Assembly: GCA_030068525.1 (NCBI GenBank)
Contig: JASJOS010000003.1
Span: 434,001 to 498,000 of the forward strand
Reading direction: 5' to 3'
Origin: Xanthocytophaga flava
Lineage (GTDB): Bacteria > Bacteroidota > Bacteroidia > Cytophagales > 172606-1
DNA length: 64,000 nucleotides
Part shown: positions 1-9,930 of the stretch, in pieces
Position numbering within the stretch: the first letter of the stretch is position 1
Layout of the letters: each line of letters starts with the position of its first letter
Made by a program: the position numbers and the translations under genes
Notes under the pieces: generated by a model
The model's database searches: none
What the model was told of the DNA's origin: nothing
Seen by the model: only the letters and a program-made list of their open reading frames with translations

Positions 1-2769
1 TATACGGTGACAAGTATTGTCGAAGATCGATGGAGAGCTATATGGGTTGGAACAAAAAACGGACTATGGAGACTCATACCACAAGAAAAACAAGATACTC
101 CTTATGTAGCAACGCTGTATACTATAGGTCAGGGATTAAACTATGATTTAGTCAATTCTATTTACAAGGACAACCTTGAAAATATATGGGTAGCTACTCC
201 TGCAGGATTAAACAGAATACTTATAAGTCCTCATACCTCTTCACAACAACACATTTCTTTTGAAAATGCATCTACTTTTAATAGCACTCTCTACAAAAAA
301 CTACAATTTCCCATACAAAGGATCACAGGCACCAGTGACTATATTTTACTTTCCTCTGATAACCATCTGCTTACTATTTCTCTGAAAGATTTTTCTGTAA
401 AGACCCTATGCTGGCAACCATGTGATTCAGAACTAACCATTACAGCGTTGCGTATAGATCGCTTTGGAATTATATGGATTGGGACCTTCGGGGCTGGATT
501 ATTTCGTTATCAGAAATTAGTAGATGACCAACTAATGCTACTGGAACATATTCAGGAAGAACGTTTTCAACCAAACGGGTTAAAAAGTGGAACTATTTAT
601 GCTTTGTATGAGGGTGACGACGCAAACGAAGATATTCTATGGATTGGTACCCGGGAAGCAGGCGCGCACTCGTACAGTCGCTCAAAAAACAGTTTTTATC
701 AATGGAGTAATGTATTATCCGATGATAAAAGAGCGATGGAATCTTCTATCTTTTCTATTTGTACAGATAGTTTTGGGTATGTGTGGGTTGGAACACTGCA
801 AGGACTTTTTCAGATAGAACGAAAAACACAGAAACACAAAAAGTTGCTACTGGATAAGACAACTAGTAGTAATAATTACTATTGCACAATCAAGGAAGAC
901 AGCAGAAAGAATTTATGGGTTGGAAGTAATAATGGATTATATCTATATAACAGATCTCACAATAACTTTGAAAAGATCAGGCTACCAGCCACAAAGAATA
1001 ACAATCAGCCACTGGTAAAAGATATCTTTGAAGATACAAATGGAAATATATGGATTGCAACATATGAATATCTGGTAAAATTAGACAAAGAGCTAGCCTG
1101 TAGGGACCTTATAAGGAATCTAACAAATACTACAGATACATTGACATTATCTGGTATTAATGTGATATCTGAGGATGTTTCAGGAAACTTTTGGTTTGGA
1201 ACAGATCATGGCTTAATCAAGTGGAACCCTTCTTCTGCAAAGTTTCTTCATCTCACAAACCATCCGGAAAATCCTGGCAGCCTTATTGGAAATATGGTCC
1301 TTGATATTTATCAGGATACAGGTCATAATCTCTGGATATGTTCATCGAAAGGATTAAGCCGGCTTGTAGAAACAGATTCAACCACACAGTTTATACACTA
1401 TACCCGGAAACATGGCTTGCCTAATTCATTTGTGTATGGAGCGCTAGGCGATAAACAAGGTAGAATTTGGATTAGCACCAATGCAGGATTATCGTGTTTT
1501 GATCCTGTTACAGATAGTTTTAAAAATTATGATACCAACGATGGATTAACAAGCCGGGAATTTAATTCTGGTGCATTTCATCGAAGTCAGGATGGCGAGC
1601 TGTTTTTTGGTGGACATGGTGTTATGGTAAGCTTTTATCCAGATCAGTTGGTGGAAAACAAGCATCTGCCAAAAGTAAATATATCTTCTTTTCAATTATT
1701 TCAGCAGGAAATAAACCTGGACAGCATTTTACAGACTAAAGGACAGTTAACAGTTCATTATAAAGACTTTGTTTCTTTTTTCTTTTCTGCCACAGATTAC
1801 AATAACCCTTCAAAAAACTTATTTGCTTATAAGCTGGAAGGATTACAGGATGAGTGGATGTATTCGGAGAATAGATTTTTAGGTATAGCAGATATCAAAC
1901 CAGGCCACTATACTTTAAAGGTTAAAAGTTCAAACAATCAAGGATACTGGAATGAGAAAGACATATTAAGTATTCCTATTTATGTTGTTCCTCCTTTCTG
2001 GTTAAGTAGTGGCTTTTATGTACTTGTGGCTCTCACTACTATCGCACTAATTTTCATTATCTACCGGTATAGAGTTCGCTTAAAAGTAGAACGGGCACTG
2101 GCCGTACAACAAATCAAAATCGAAGAGAATGAACGAGTGAGAAAGTTAGCAGCTCAAGACTTACACGACGAATTTGGAAATGGCCTTACCCGTATTGCAG
2201 TACTCACTGAGTTGACCAGGAATAATCTGAACAAGGACATTTCCGAAGCCCGTTATCTTCTGGAAAAGATCAATGATAACGCCCAACGCCTTTACCAGGG
2301 AACTAAAGATTTTATATGGACTATTAATCCTGAAAATGACAATTTCTATGAAATAGCTCTCCGACTCAAAGATTTTGGTGATGATATCTTTGAAAAAACA
2401 CAGACAGAATTTGATATAACAGGTCTTTCGGACCATTTTCAACAGATTAACTTCCCTATGGGAATGAGTCGGCACCTGATACTGATTTTTAAGGAGGCAA
2501 TGAGTAATACACTCAAATATGCAGGAGCAACAAAAACTCTTCTTTCCTTTACCTCTACCCAAGACCTGATTTCAGTTTGCTGGCAAGACAATGGGAAAGG
2601 ATTTGATCTCCAAAGATCCAATCATTCTAATGGTTTAATCAACATGCAAACCAGAGCACATAAGATTGGGGGAGCTATAGAAATTATTTCAGAAATATAT
2701 GTAGGAACAGAAATCCGCTTCTCCCTAAAATCCCCCAAAATGGGTGACCTTGGTAATCCTGTCTTTTAA
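1..2769 (+). CDS. Two-component sensor kinase with beta-propeller sensor (5' end outside window)
   Basis: The reading frame is open from the first base, so the true N-terminus lies to the left. The visible part holds many repeats of the reg_prop kind (recurring Gly-Asn-x-Trp-x-Gly-Thr blocks), which form a periplasmic ligand-sensing propeller. A Y_Y_Y domain follows (about codons 560-660), then one membrane helix (about codons 664-688). The kinase core is of the HisKA_3 type: the motif LHDEFGNGLTRI puts the phospho-histidine at 2164-2166. A HATPase domain with the N-box NTLKYAGA follows. There is no receiver domain, so it is a classic kinase and not a one-protein hybrid. The response regulator 122 bases downstream is the likely partner, and the SusC/SusD operon beyond it the likely target (inference). 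Confidence 0.9.
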   Translation, partial: YTVTSIVEDRWRAIWVGTKNGLWRLIPQEKQDTPYVATLYTIGQGLNYDLVNSIYKDNLENIWVATPAGLNRILISPHTSSQQHISFENASTFNSTLYKKLQFPIQRITGTSDYILLSSDNHLLTISLKDFSVKTLCWQPCDSELTITALRIDRFGIIWIGTFGAGLFRYQKLVDDQLMLLEHIQEERFQPNGLKSGTIYALYEGDDANEDILWIGTREAGAHSYSRSKNSFYQWSNVLSDDKRAMESSIFSICTDSFGYVWVGTLQGLFQIERKTQKHKKLLLDKTTSSNNYYCTIKEDSRKNLWVGSNNGLYLYNRSHNNFEKIRLPATKNNNQPLVKDIFEDTNGNIWIATYEYLVKLDKELACRDLIRNLTNTTDTLTLSGINVISEDVSGNFWFGTDHGLIKWNPSSAKFLHLTNHPENPGSLIGNMVLDIYQDTGHNLWICSSKGLSRLVETDSTTQFIHYTRKHGLPNSFVYGALGDKQGRIWISTNAGLSCFDPVTDSFKNYDTNDGLTSREFNSGAFHRSQDGELFFGGHGVMVSFYPDQLVENKHLPKVNISSFQLFQQEINLDSILQTKGQLTVHYKDFVSFFFSATDYNNPSKNLFAYKLEGLQDEWMYSENRFLGIADIKPGHYTLKVKSSNNQGYWNEKDILSIPIYVVPPFWLSSGFYVLVALTTIALIFIIYRYRVRLKVERALAVQQIKIEENERVRKLAAQDLHDEFGNGLTRIAVLTELTRNNLNKDISEARYLLEKINDNAQRLYQGTKDFIWTINPENDNFYEIALRLKDFGDDIFEKTQTEFDITGLSDHFQQINFPMGMSRHLILIFKEAMSNTLKYAGATKTLLSFTSTQDLISVCWQDNGKGFDLQRSNHSNGLINMQTRAHKIGGAIEIISEIYVGTEIRFSLKSPKMGDLGNPVF

Positions 2770-2774
2770 TAGAT

Positions 2775-2820
2775 TAAAAGGTGAGATCCTTGTCCATTCA
2801 GACACTGAAATCACCTTTTA
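2775..2820 (+). terminator. Hairpin after the sensor kinase
   Basis: Ten-base perfect arms (TAAAAGGTGA at 2775-2784 and TCACCTTTTA at 2811-2820) flank a 26-base loop. The loop holds a smaller hairpin, TTCA-gacac-TGAA. The T-run is short, so termination may be partial and allow read-through to the regulator. Confidence 0.45.
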
Positions 2821-2871
2821 TATAACTATCAAACCATTTATACAAGCCATGAGACTTTTTTAATCACTATG

Positions 2872-2879
2872 TATCTTTA
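2872..2879 (+). promoter_or_regulatory. Possible -7 box of the response-regulator gene
   Basis: TATCTTTA differs from the Bacteroidota -7 consensus TAnnTTTG only in the last base. No TTG -33 element is seen at the usual distance. If it is used, transcription would start near 2886. That would favour translation from the internal ATG codons at 2913 or 2922 over 2892. Confidence 0.3.
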
Positions 2880-2891
2880 ATTCAAACAACT

Positions 2892-3566
2892 ATGTTTACG
2901 CTACCTACACCTATGATCTCTATGCAAAACATAAAAAATACTACCCCAATTAAGGTATGTATTGTAGAAGATGACACCATTATCCGGAACGGATTCTCGA
3001 TGCTTATAGATGGAACACCAGGATTCCGGATTGTTAATACCTACAATCGCTGTGAGGAGGCCATCAAAAACTTGTGCGAGGATTCTCCAGATGTTGTCCT
3101 GATTGATATCGAACTACCAAGTGGAATGAATGGGATTGAAGGAATCGAAAAAATTAAAAAAAGCCGCCCCAAAACCAATGTCATTGTAATTACAGTATAC
3201 GAAAATGACGAGCTGATTTTTAAGGCTTTATGTGCAGGCGCAGGAGGCTATTTAACCAAGAGTGTACAACCTGCCAAGCTTCTTGAAGCCATTAAAGACA
3301 TTCAGGAAGGTGGCGCACCTATGAGCACCAGTATTGCCCGAAGAGTGGTAGCGTCGTTTCACAAAAATCAAAACACCCCACTTACACAACGTGAAACGGA
3401 GGTACTGGAACTGCTGGCTAAAGGCAAAAGCTATACACACATTGCAGAAGAATTATTTGTAAACAAAGAAACCATCCGTACTCATATCAAAAATATCTAC
3501 TGGAAACTTGAGGTGCACACCAAAGCAGAGGCTATCGAGAAAGCTGTACAGGAACGTCTTATCTAA
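2892..3566 (+). CDS. NarL/LuxR-type response regulator
   Basis: The protein has an N-terminal receiver domain and a C-terminal LuxR-type helix-turn-helix. The receiver has the acidic pair in CIVEDDT, the phospho-acceptor Asp in VLIDIELP (codon 3105-3107) and a Lys near the end of the domain (LTKSVQPAKLL). The DNA-binding part contains LTQRETEVLELLAKGKS and VNKETIRTHIKNIYWKL. ATG codons at 2892, 2913 and 2922 are all in frame. The receiver proper starts after the last one, and a -7-like box lies very close to the first, so 2922 is a real alternative. The HisKA_3 kinase just upstream is the expected phosphodonor, since this kinase subfamily pairs with NarL-type regulators. The SusC/SusD operon downstream is the likely target (inference). 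Confidence 0.92.
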   Translation: MFTLPTPMISMQNIKNTTPIKVCIVEDDTIIRNGFSMLIDGTPGFRIVNTYNRCEEAIKNLCEDSPDVVLIDIELPSGMNGIEGIEKIKKSRPKTNVIVITVYENDELIFKALCAGAGGYLTKSVQPAKLLEAIKDIQEGGAPMSTSIARRVVASFHKNQNTPLTQRETEVLELLAKGKSYTHIAEELFVNKETIRTHIKNIYWKLEVHTKAEAIEKAVQERLI

Positions 3567-3593
3567 ATTACCACAGCTATATATCCTGTTCAC

Positions 3594-3622
3594 AAACCCG
3601 GAATTATCCGGGTTTATTATTT
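3594..3622 (+). terminator. Intrinsic terminator after the response regulator
   Basis: The arms AAACCCGG (3594-3601) and CCGGGTTT (3608-3615) pair perfectly around a six-base loop and are followed by a T-rich stretch. This separates the two-component genes from the SusC operon. Confidence 0.8.
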
Positions 3623-3738
3623 CTATATAGTATGGATTTCCCCATTTGATTTCCTGTGATATAACAAGCTGTTAACCACGCATTTTCCTCTCTCAAAAAT
3701 CACCCAATCTGTGTGATTTTTTCCCTTTTCATAGTGTC

Positions 3739-3746
3739 TATATTTG
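3739..3746 (+). promoter_or_regulatory. Probable -7 box of the SusC operon
   Basis: TATATTTG matches TAnnTTTG exactly and lies 56 bases before the ATG at 3803, after the preceding terminator. No clear TTG -33 box is present at 17-23 bases upstream, so an activator such as the neighbouring regulator may be needed (inference). Confidence 0.45.
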
Positions 3747-3802
3747 ATAATCACGCTCTGTAAGCGTGCATACTTCATTTACACAAACCCAATTTTTTGC
3801 CT

Positions 3803-6800
3803 ATGAAAAAGATCTTACTCATGTTTTGCTTCGGGATTCTAATCAATAGTTCAATATGGGCACAAAACACTACGGTAACAGGAAAAGTAGTCAGCGAAGA
3901 CAAATCTGCTCTACCAGGTGTAAGTGTATCCGTAAAGGGAACTACTACAGGAACAATCACTGATGTAGAAGGCAGGTTCAGTATCAGTGTTCCCCGTGAT
4001 GCCACATTGTTATTCAGCTTTGTTGGTTATCTGAATCAGGAAATACAGGTAGGTAACCGATCTACTATTGATGTATCGCTGATACCAGATGTTCAGGCAC
4101 TAAGCGAAGTAGTTGTAACAGCAGTTGGTATTGAGCGTAATCAGAAATCATTGGGATATTCTGTTGAGAAAGTAGATGCATCTAAAGTGCAACAAGTATC
4201 TGAACCTGATGTACTTAGAGGTTTACAAGGAAAAGTCCCAGGAGTTAACATTATAGGTTCCAGTGGTGTGCCAGGTAGTGCAACCCGCCTCACAATCAGA
4301 GGTACCCGCTCCTTTTTTGGAAATAACCAGCCTCTGTTTATAGTTGATGGCATTCCGTATGATAATTCAACCAATGGAGCAAATTCAGGTGGCAATTCGC
4401 AACTATCAGGAGGTGGCGCATATTCAAGCCGTATAGCAGATCTGGACCCTAACAACATTCAATCCATGACTGTATTGAAAGGAGGTGCAGCAGCTGCATT
4501 GTATGGCATACGCGCTGCCAATGGGGTTGTGGTCATTACAACCAAGACTGGCGCAGGAAAAAGCTCAAAGAAAGGACTAGAAGTCACATTTTCTTCCTCT
4601 TATTCTATTGAAAACATAGCCAACCTACCTAAATACCAAAATAGTTATGGTACAGGAACTGGCTTTGTCTATGCTGCCTCCAATGGTTCCTGGGGTGCTC
4701 CTTTCAAAGGTGCAGTTCCTTATCCTACTATTGACTCTATACCTATCTGGCCATCTGTCTCTGCTGCCTTTCCTGAACTTGCGGGAACGAAAGTCCCATA
4801 TCGGGCTTATCCTAATAATGTAAAGGACTTTTTCAAAACCGGAAGGGTATTTGAGAATTCTATTACGGTGGCAGGTAGTACAGGTAAAGGAAACCTAACG
4901 GCAACCCTATCAAAAATGAATCAGGATGGCTATATACCTAATTCCAAATTTGAACGTACCAATTTAAGCCTGGGAGGTGGTACCACTCTTGAAAACGGTC
5001 TGACTATAGGAGGTAACTTTGCCTATACCAATAGCCTGCAATCCGGGCCTGCAGGTGGAGCAAACAATGCGATTGGAAATGCGTCGGCATTTGGTCGTAC
5101 TATGTTTCTTGGACGAAATTGGGATCTTCAGGGCCAACCTTTTGAAAATCCGATTACACATGCGAATATATTTTTTGTATCCACCGGACAATCTACTAAT
5201 CCATACTGGAGTACCAAATACGATGGATTTAATGCAAACATCAACCGTGTATTAGCCAGTATAAATGCAAGTTATGACATTTTTAACTGGCTGACCGCAT
5301 CCTACAAAATTGGTATCAATACATATAGCCAACGGGATTTGGAATGGTACCGCCCTGGCTCAAGGGGTGGTGGCGGAATTGGAGAAATTACAGAGACGAA
5401 TACAACTTTCACAGAAATAGAATCTAATTTCTTGCTGTCTGCCAGTCGCAAACTATCTGATGACCTTGGCCTGAAAGTAGTAGTAGGGCATAATGTGAAT
5501 CAACGTACTACACAAAATCAAAGTTTTCAGGGGTCAGGTATGATTGATTTTGACATTCTTGACCTTGATAATACCAATAGTGTGATTCCGTTTGGTGGTA
5601 CCTATCAGAGACGTCGGTTATATGGTATTTTTGCGGATGCAACGCTGAGTTATCGTGATTATGCTTTCTTGACAGTAACAGGACGTAATGATTGGTCGTC
5701 AACCTTACCGAAGTCTAACCGAAGCTTCTTTTACCCAGCAGTAAATGGATCTTTTGTATTTACAGAAGCCTTCGGTATACAATCCAAGATTCTGAATTCA
5801 GGTAAAATACGAGCCAGTTGGGCAAAAGTAGGAAATGACGCACCACCTTATTCACTTTTCCCAACCTATCAGTTAAATCTGGGAGCCAGCTCAAACCTCA
5901 TAGGTGCACTTCCTGACAATGATTTTCCATTCAAAGGGATTCCGGCAGCTACTCTTTCCAATACAGATTATAACCCTAACCTAAAACCGGAATTCACCAG
6001 ATCTGTTGAGTTAGGTACAGAGTTACGATTATTAGACAATCGGGTAGGTATAGATTTCACGTTCTATCATACTAAAACTACTGAACAGATTGGCTTTCTT
6101 TCACTCCCTCGTGCCTCCGGATTTAATTTCCTACTTACCAACTTTGGAACGATGACTAACAAAGGGGTTGAAATTGGGCTTGATGTGACTCCAATCTCTT
6201 TAAGCAATGGATTCCGATGGAATATTTATGGCACCTTTACCAAAAACGTAAATCGGGTAGATGAGTTAGTAAGTGGTCTGCAGGAAATAGAAATCCAGGG
6301 ACTATTTGGTGGTAGTGTAGTTCCAGTATTACGACCAGGCTTACCTTATGGTGTAATTCGAGGTAGTGTCTCTGCACGAGATGAGAATGGAAACTTACTG
6401 ATTGATCCATCCAATGGACAACTAATCAGATCATCCACTCCAGAGATTATAGGAGATCCCAATCCTGATTTTATCATCGGACTTACGAACTCATTTACAT
6501 GGAAAGGAATCACTTTGGGAGCTGTATTTGACTATCGCCACGGAGGCGACTTGTATTCTACTACTGTACAGGCAATGTTAGGTCGCGGTGTAACCAAAGA
6601 TACAGAGAAAAGAGAAATGAATTATGTGATTCCAGGCGTCTTGGGAGATCCGAACACCCAAAAACCTCTGCTTGATAGTGACGGTAAGACTATTCCTAAC
6701 AACATCCAGGTGGAAATGAATGATCTATACTTTGGTGATACGTTTGCTGTAAATGGAGCAGATGAATGGAGTGTCTTTGATGCTACTACCATCCGTTTGA

Positions 6801-7036
6801 GAGAGGTTAGCTTAGGTTACGAACTTCCCAAAGAACTTATGCAGAAAACGCCATTTGGTTCAGCAAAAATTTCTTTCACTGGACGTAATATCTGGTATAA
6901 AGCTCCCAACTTTCCAAAATACACTCGATTTGATCCTGAGACCAGCACCTTTGGAAGCTTAAACATACAAGGATTTGAATACAATACAGCACCTTCTGTA
7001 CGTCGCTTTGGAGTCAATCTGAGATTAACTTTCTAG
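3803..7036 (+). CDS. SusC/RagA-family TonB-linked outer-membrane transporter
   Basis: This is the outer-membrane channel of a Sus-type uptake system, which imports oligomeric nutrients with energy passed from TonB. In order: a signal peptide of about 20 residues ending in WAQ; a carboxypeptidase-regulatory-like domain (GKVVSEDKSALPGVSVSVKG); a plug domain (VPGVNI, TIRGTRS, PLFIVDGIPYDN); and a beta-barrel ending in VRRFGVNLRLTF with the terminal Phe typical of BAM substrates. An in-frame TTG lies six bases earlier, but the ATG at 3803 gives the standard MKK signal-peptide start and is preferred. The SusD partner follows after 19 bases. The substrate cannot be read from sequence, and no glycoside hydrolase or peptidase lies beside it. 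Confidence 0.95.
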   Translation: MKKILLMFCFGILINSSIWAQNTTVTGKVVSEDKSALPGVSVSVKGTTTGTITDVEGRFSISVPRDATLLFSFVGYLNQEIQVGNRSTIDVSLIPDVQALSEVVVTAVGIERNQKSLGYSVEKVDASKVQQVSEPDVLRGLQGKVPGVNIIGSSGVPGSATRLTIRGTRSFFGNNQPLFIVDGIPYDNSTNGANSGGNSQLSGGGAYSSRIADLDPNNIQSMTVLKGGAAAALYGIRAANGVVVITTKTGAGKSSKKGLEVTFSSSYSIENIANLPKYQNSYGTGTGFVYAASNGSWGAPFKGAVPYPTIDSIPIWPSVSAAFPELAGTKVPYRAYPNNVKDFFKTGRVFENSITVAGSTGKGNLTATLSKMNQDGYIPNSKFERTNLSLGGGTTLENGLTIGGNFAYTNSLQSGPAGGANNAIGNASAFGRTMFLGRNWDLQGQPFENPITHANIFFVSTGQSTNPYWSTKYDGFNANINRVLASINASYDIFNWLTASYKIGINTYSQRDLEWYRPGSRGGGGIGEITETNTTFTEIESNFLLSASRKLSDDLGLKVVVGHNVNQRTTQNQSFQGSGMIDFDILDLDNTNSVIPFGGTYQRRRLYGIFADATLSYRDYAFLTVTGRNDWSSTLPKSNRSFFYPAVNGSFVFTEAFGIQSKILNSGKIRASWAKVGNDAPPYSLFPTYQLNLGASSNLIGALPDNDFPFKGIPAATLSNTDYNPNLKPEFTRSVELGTELRLLDNRVGIDFTFYHTKTTEQIGFLSLPRASGFNFLLTNFGTMTNKGVEIGLDVTPISLSNGFRWNIYGTFTKNVNRVDELVSGLQEIEIQGLFGGSVVPVLRPGLPYGVIRGSVSARDENGNLLIDPSNGQLIRSSTPEIIGDPNPDFIIGLTNSFTWKGITLGAVFDYRHGGDLYSTTVQAMLGRGVTKDTEKREMNYVIPGVLGDPNTQKPLLDSDGKTIPNNIQVEMNDLYFGDTFAVNGADEWSVFDATTIRLREVSLGYELPKELMQKTPFGSAKISFTGRNIWYKAPNFPKYTRFDPETSTFGSLNIQGFEYNTAPSVRRFGVNLRLTF

Positions 7037-7055
7037 ACACAATTATTTTCTCTAT

Positions 7056-8672
7056 ATGAAAAAGATCATTCGATATATACAAATCCTATTATTTTCGGCA
7101 GTAATATTTTTGGGAACTGGTTGTGAAAGCAACTTTTTGGATATTAATAAGGATCCTAATAATCCAACCATAGTTCCATTACGTCAGCTATTGCCTTATG
7201 CTCAGCTTAATATAACCAACTCATTAGGCATGGGCCCATCGGGACTTTCAGAACCCCTTTCCAGCTTCTCTCATCAAATTGTGGTTAGAGACAACTGGAA
7301 TAGTTACTTCATTGTAGGAGATGATTTTCCTATTCAACAAGCCTGGGACAATTTATATGCAGGTGCATTTACCGACCTTCGTCAGATTATAAACCTCGGC
7401 ACAGAACAGGAAGCCTGGCAGTTTGTGGGCATTGCACAAATACTAAAGGCATATGCAGCAAGTGCTATGGTGGATGTTTGGGGAGATATTCCGTATACAA
7501 ATGCAACGCTTGGAGCAGAAAACCCTTATCCGGAATTTGACAAGGGGCAGGAAATCTATCCCAAGTTATTTGCTTTACTTGATGAAGGTATTGCCAATTT
7601 GGCAAAAACATCCTCTCTATCGACAGGTACCAGTGACTTATTTTTCAGTGGAAATGTAGATCGCTGGCGAAAACTAGCCAAAACACTAAAACTCAAGTTA
7701 TACAATCAGATACGACTAACCAGTCTCTATGATGATGCTACAGTCAAAGCATTGATTGCAGAAGGAGATTTGATGAGTGCAGCCTCCAATGATTTTGAAT
7801 TGCGGTATGGTAGCACTACAGCTCCTGAAAACAGACATCCTTCATTTATCCAGGAATATGTACAGGGTCCTCAGTATAATATAAGTCCTTATTTCTATCA
7901 GATTATGCAGGGGAAAAGCACACTCAACCCAATCTTATCTGGTATTGAAGATCCTCGTATCCCCTATTATTTCTTTAATCAGCTCACTCCTGATCAAGAT
8001 GCACAAAATCCTGTGTCCTATCGGGATGGAGCATTTCTATCTATATGGTTTGCCTCTTTAAATATTGACCCCAATGAAGGTTTTGATCAGGATCAATCAC
8101 AAACCATGCTGGGTTTATATCCCGTAGGAGGAAAATATGATGATGGAGAAGGAGGTGTGGTGAATCAAAGTAGCGGATTACAGGGAGCTGGTTACCAACG
8201 CCTGTTTACGTATGCAAATAGCCTCTATGTAAGAGCTGAGCTGGCTCTCACCAAGAATACCGGAGAGGATGCAGAGGCGCTGTTTGAACAAGCTATAACA
8301 GAATCATTCAAAGAGGTAAATCAGATTGCAGACCTGGCAGGTGCGCCTACATTGTCGACTACAGAGATCAGTAGCTATGCATCAAAAGTATTGGCATTGT
8401 ACACTGCTGCAAATACAGAAAAGAAACTTGAGTTAATTTTGACAGAAAAATGGATTGCCAACTTTGGATTTGGATTAGAAGCCTATAATGATATTCGCAG
8501 AACAGGCTATCCCAAACCTTTTGATCCCAATACGGATAACAACCCTTTTACAGTTCTTAACCGAAGCTTTATACTGTCGCTTCCGTATTCAGTTACAGAT
8601 TTACAAATCAACCCAAATGCCCCTGCACCAAGAAATATTGCAACAGATAAAGTTTTTTGGGATGTAGATTAA
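7056..8672 (+). CDS. SusD/RagB-family nutrient-binding lipoprotein
   Basis: This is the surface lid lipoprotein that captures substrate for the SusC channel. A lipoprotein signal peptide ends in GTGC with the lipidated Cys at residue 23, followed by ESNFLDINKDPNNPT, a common start in this family. The helical TPR-like body has DNWNSYFIVGDD near the start and LTEKWIANFGFGLEAYNDIRRTG near the end, the latter a family hallmark. Its sequence resembles the SusD-like_2 branch. The gene is 19 bases after susC and 27 before the next lipoprotein gene, so all three are probably co-transcribed. Confidence 0.94.
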   Translation: MKKIIRYIQILLFSAVIFLGTGCESNFLDINKDPNNPTIVPLRQLLPYAQLNITNSLGMGPSGLSEPLSSFSHQIVVRDNWNSYFIVGDDFPIQQAWDNLYAGAFTDLRQIINLGTEQEAWQFVGIAQILKAYAASAMVDVWGDIPYTNATLGAENPYPEFDKGQEIYPKLFALLDEGIANLAKTSSLSTGTSDLFFSGNVDRWRKLAKTLKLKLYNQIRLTSLYDDATVKALIAEGDLMSAASNDFELRYGSTTAPENRHPSFIQEYVQGPQYNISPYFYQIMQGKSTLNPILSGIEDPRIPYYFFNQLTPDQDAQNPVSYRDGAFLSIWFASLNIDPNEGFDQDQSQTMLGLYPVGGKYDDGEGGVVNQSSGLQGAGYQRLFTYANSLYVRAELALTKNTGEDAEALFEQAITESFKEVNQIADLAGAPTLSTTEISSYASKVLALYTAANTEKKLELILTEKWIANFGFGLEAYNDIRRTGYPKPFDPNTDNNPFTVLNRSFILSLPYSVTDLQINPNAPAPRNIATDKVFWDVD

Positions 8673-8699
8673 CCTTTCTCACAATCTAACTTTGATACT

Positions 8700-9224
8700 A
8701 TGAAATCAACATTTGCTTTCTATATAATTCTATTCGTAACCTCATTATTCACTTTCTCTTGTCGGGATGATGACCGTATTCGCATACCTCAAGTTGAAGA
8801 AGGTGTCAACATGCGGATTATTGTTGATGAAGATAAAAGTGATTTTGCCAGTAATGACCTCAGCAACTCAGCTATTGAGTTTGACGCTTATTCTATCAAT
8901 CAGAATCTAAGTACTGTACAATTTATTGGAGATTACATTGATGCCAGCGCAGAAGATACCATTACAGGCAAACTAGTGCTTTCTTTATCGCAGACTGACT
9001 TTACGAATGGGAAAGCCAGAGGTGTAATCACAGCTACTCAGGTTGCTACAGCATTTGGTTTACCAAATGGCATTGCCGATATGGGTGAAGATGACGAATT
9101 GATCTTATACCCTACTGTCACTCTTACAGATGGCCGGGTTTTCAATATAGATAATTCTGCTCCCAGCATTGGTGGTGGAAATAATGCAAGTTTTACAGTA
9201 ATCTTTGGTGCTGTCGTAAAATAA
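8700..9224 (+). CDS. Small lipoprotein of the Sus operon, function unknown
   Basis: This is a 174-residue protein with a lipoprotein signal (FTFSC, Cys at residue 21). The residues after the Cys are RDDDR, and an acidic cluster here resembles the surface-export signal of Bacteroidota lipoproteins. The remainder is rich in beta-forming and acidic residues with no catalytic motif that I recognise. As the last gene of the SusC-SusD operon it may be an accessory surface binding protein. Unnamed lipoproteins in this position are common in Sus-like loci, but the role here is inference. Confidence 0.8.
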   Translation: MKSTFAFYIILFVTSLFTFSCRDDDRIRIPQVEEGVNMRIIVDEDKSDFASNDLSNSAIEFDAYSINQNLSTVQFIGDYIDASAEDTITGKLVLSLSQTDFTNGKARGVITATQVATAFGLPNGIADMGEDDELILYPTVTLTDGRVFNIDNSAPSIGGGNNASFTVIFGAVVK

Positions 9225-9252
9225 GCTACCAGCTTATGGTTATATATCCTAT

Positions 9253-9290
9253 AAAAAGGTTAGGAAGCGCTTCCTAACCTTTTTATTTTT
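9253..9290 (+). terminator. Strong terminator of the Sus operon
   Basis: A perfect palindrome of two 16-base arms (9253-9268 and 9269-9284), with a GC-rich centre and A/T flanks, is followed by further T residues. Confidence 0.9.
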
Positions 9291-9492
9291 TACCAATCAA
9301 GATTCCGCTTATGCATTTGTGTATTTCATCAGTATTTTCTGTTACACAATTTTACTCTTAAAGCATTACTAAGCAAATATCCATTTATCCAGTCCTGTAT
9401 CCATTCCTCCAAATCACGCATTTTGGGTTAGATGTGGCTTTTACTCAGCCCTTAACTTTCCCCTATTATCCACTTTAACTTTTTCCCGAACT

Positions 9493-9930
9493 ATGAAAAC
9501 TCTTCTGAATGTATGCATCGCTATCTTAGTAAGCGTTGTTGCTATCGCAATCCCACAAAATGATGATCCTGAACCAGAAAAATTTAACGAAAACAATCAT
9601 TATCAGACTAAAACACGAAGCTTTGGAGTAGGTATGTATCCCAAAAAAGATGCTCTCGTCATGAATGTAATGGTAGATAATTACTCTAGTAAAAGCATCA
9701 TCGTTCAACTCAAAGATGAAAAAGGGGAATTGTACTTTAGTACATCTCTTGGCAAAAGACAACGCAGAAGCTGGCTAAAACTCAATATGGGAGATCTTAA
9801 AGACGCAGTTTATCAGCTTGTTATTTTCAATGGCAAAGATAAAGTAGTAAAAGAGATTAACCTGAAAACACTTAAAGTGCCACTTCCTGAACCTAAAATG
9901 GAAGAACAACGCCTGATTAGTATGCTTTAA
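9493..9930 (+). CDS. Small secreted protein, function unknown
   Basis: This 145-residue protein has a signal-peptide-like N-terminus (MKTLLNVCIAILVSVVAIA) and a beta-rich body. The part KSIIVQLKDEKGELYFST to VYQLVIFNGKDKVVKEINL has the strand-turn pattern of the short Ig-like modules seen in type IX sorting domains and DUF3244-like proteins. The very C-terminus lacks the usual conserved sorting residues, so I do not call it a T9SS cargo. It stands alone between the Sus terminator and a shared bidirectional terminator. Confidence 0.7.
   Translation: MKTLLNVCIAILVSVVAIAIPQNDDPEPEKFNENNHYQTKTRSFGVGMYPKKDALVMNVMVDNYSSKSIIVQLKDEKGELYFSTSLGKRQRRSWLKLNMGDLKDAVYQLVIFNGKDKVVKEINLKTLKVPLPEPKMEEQRLISML

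Noticed and set aside
2161..2562. A 133-codon minus-strand frame inside the first sensor kinase
   Set aside because: It lies wholly opposite the conserved kinase core and shows no domain of its own.
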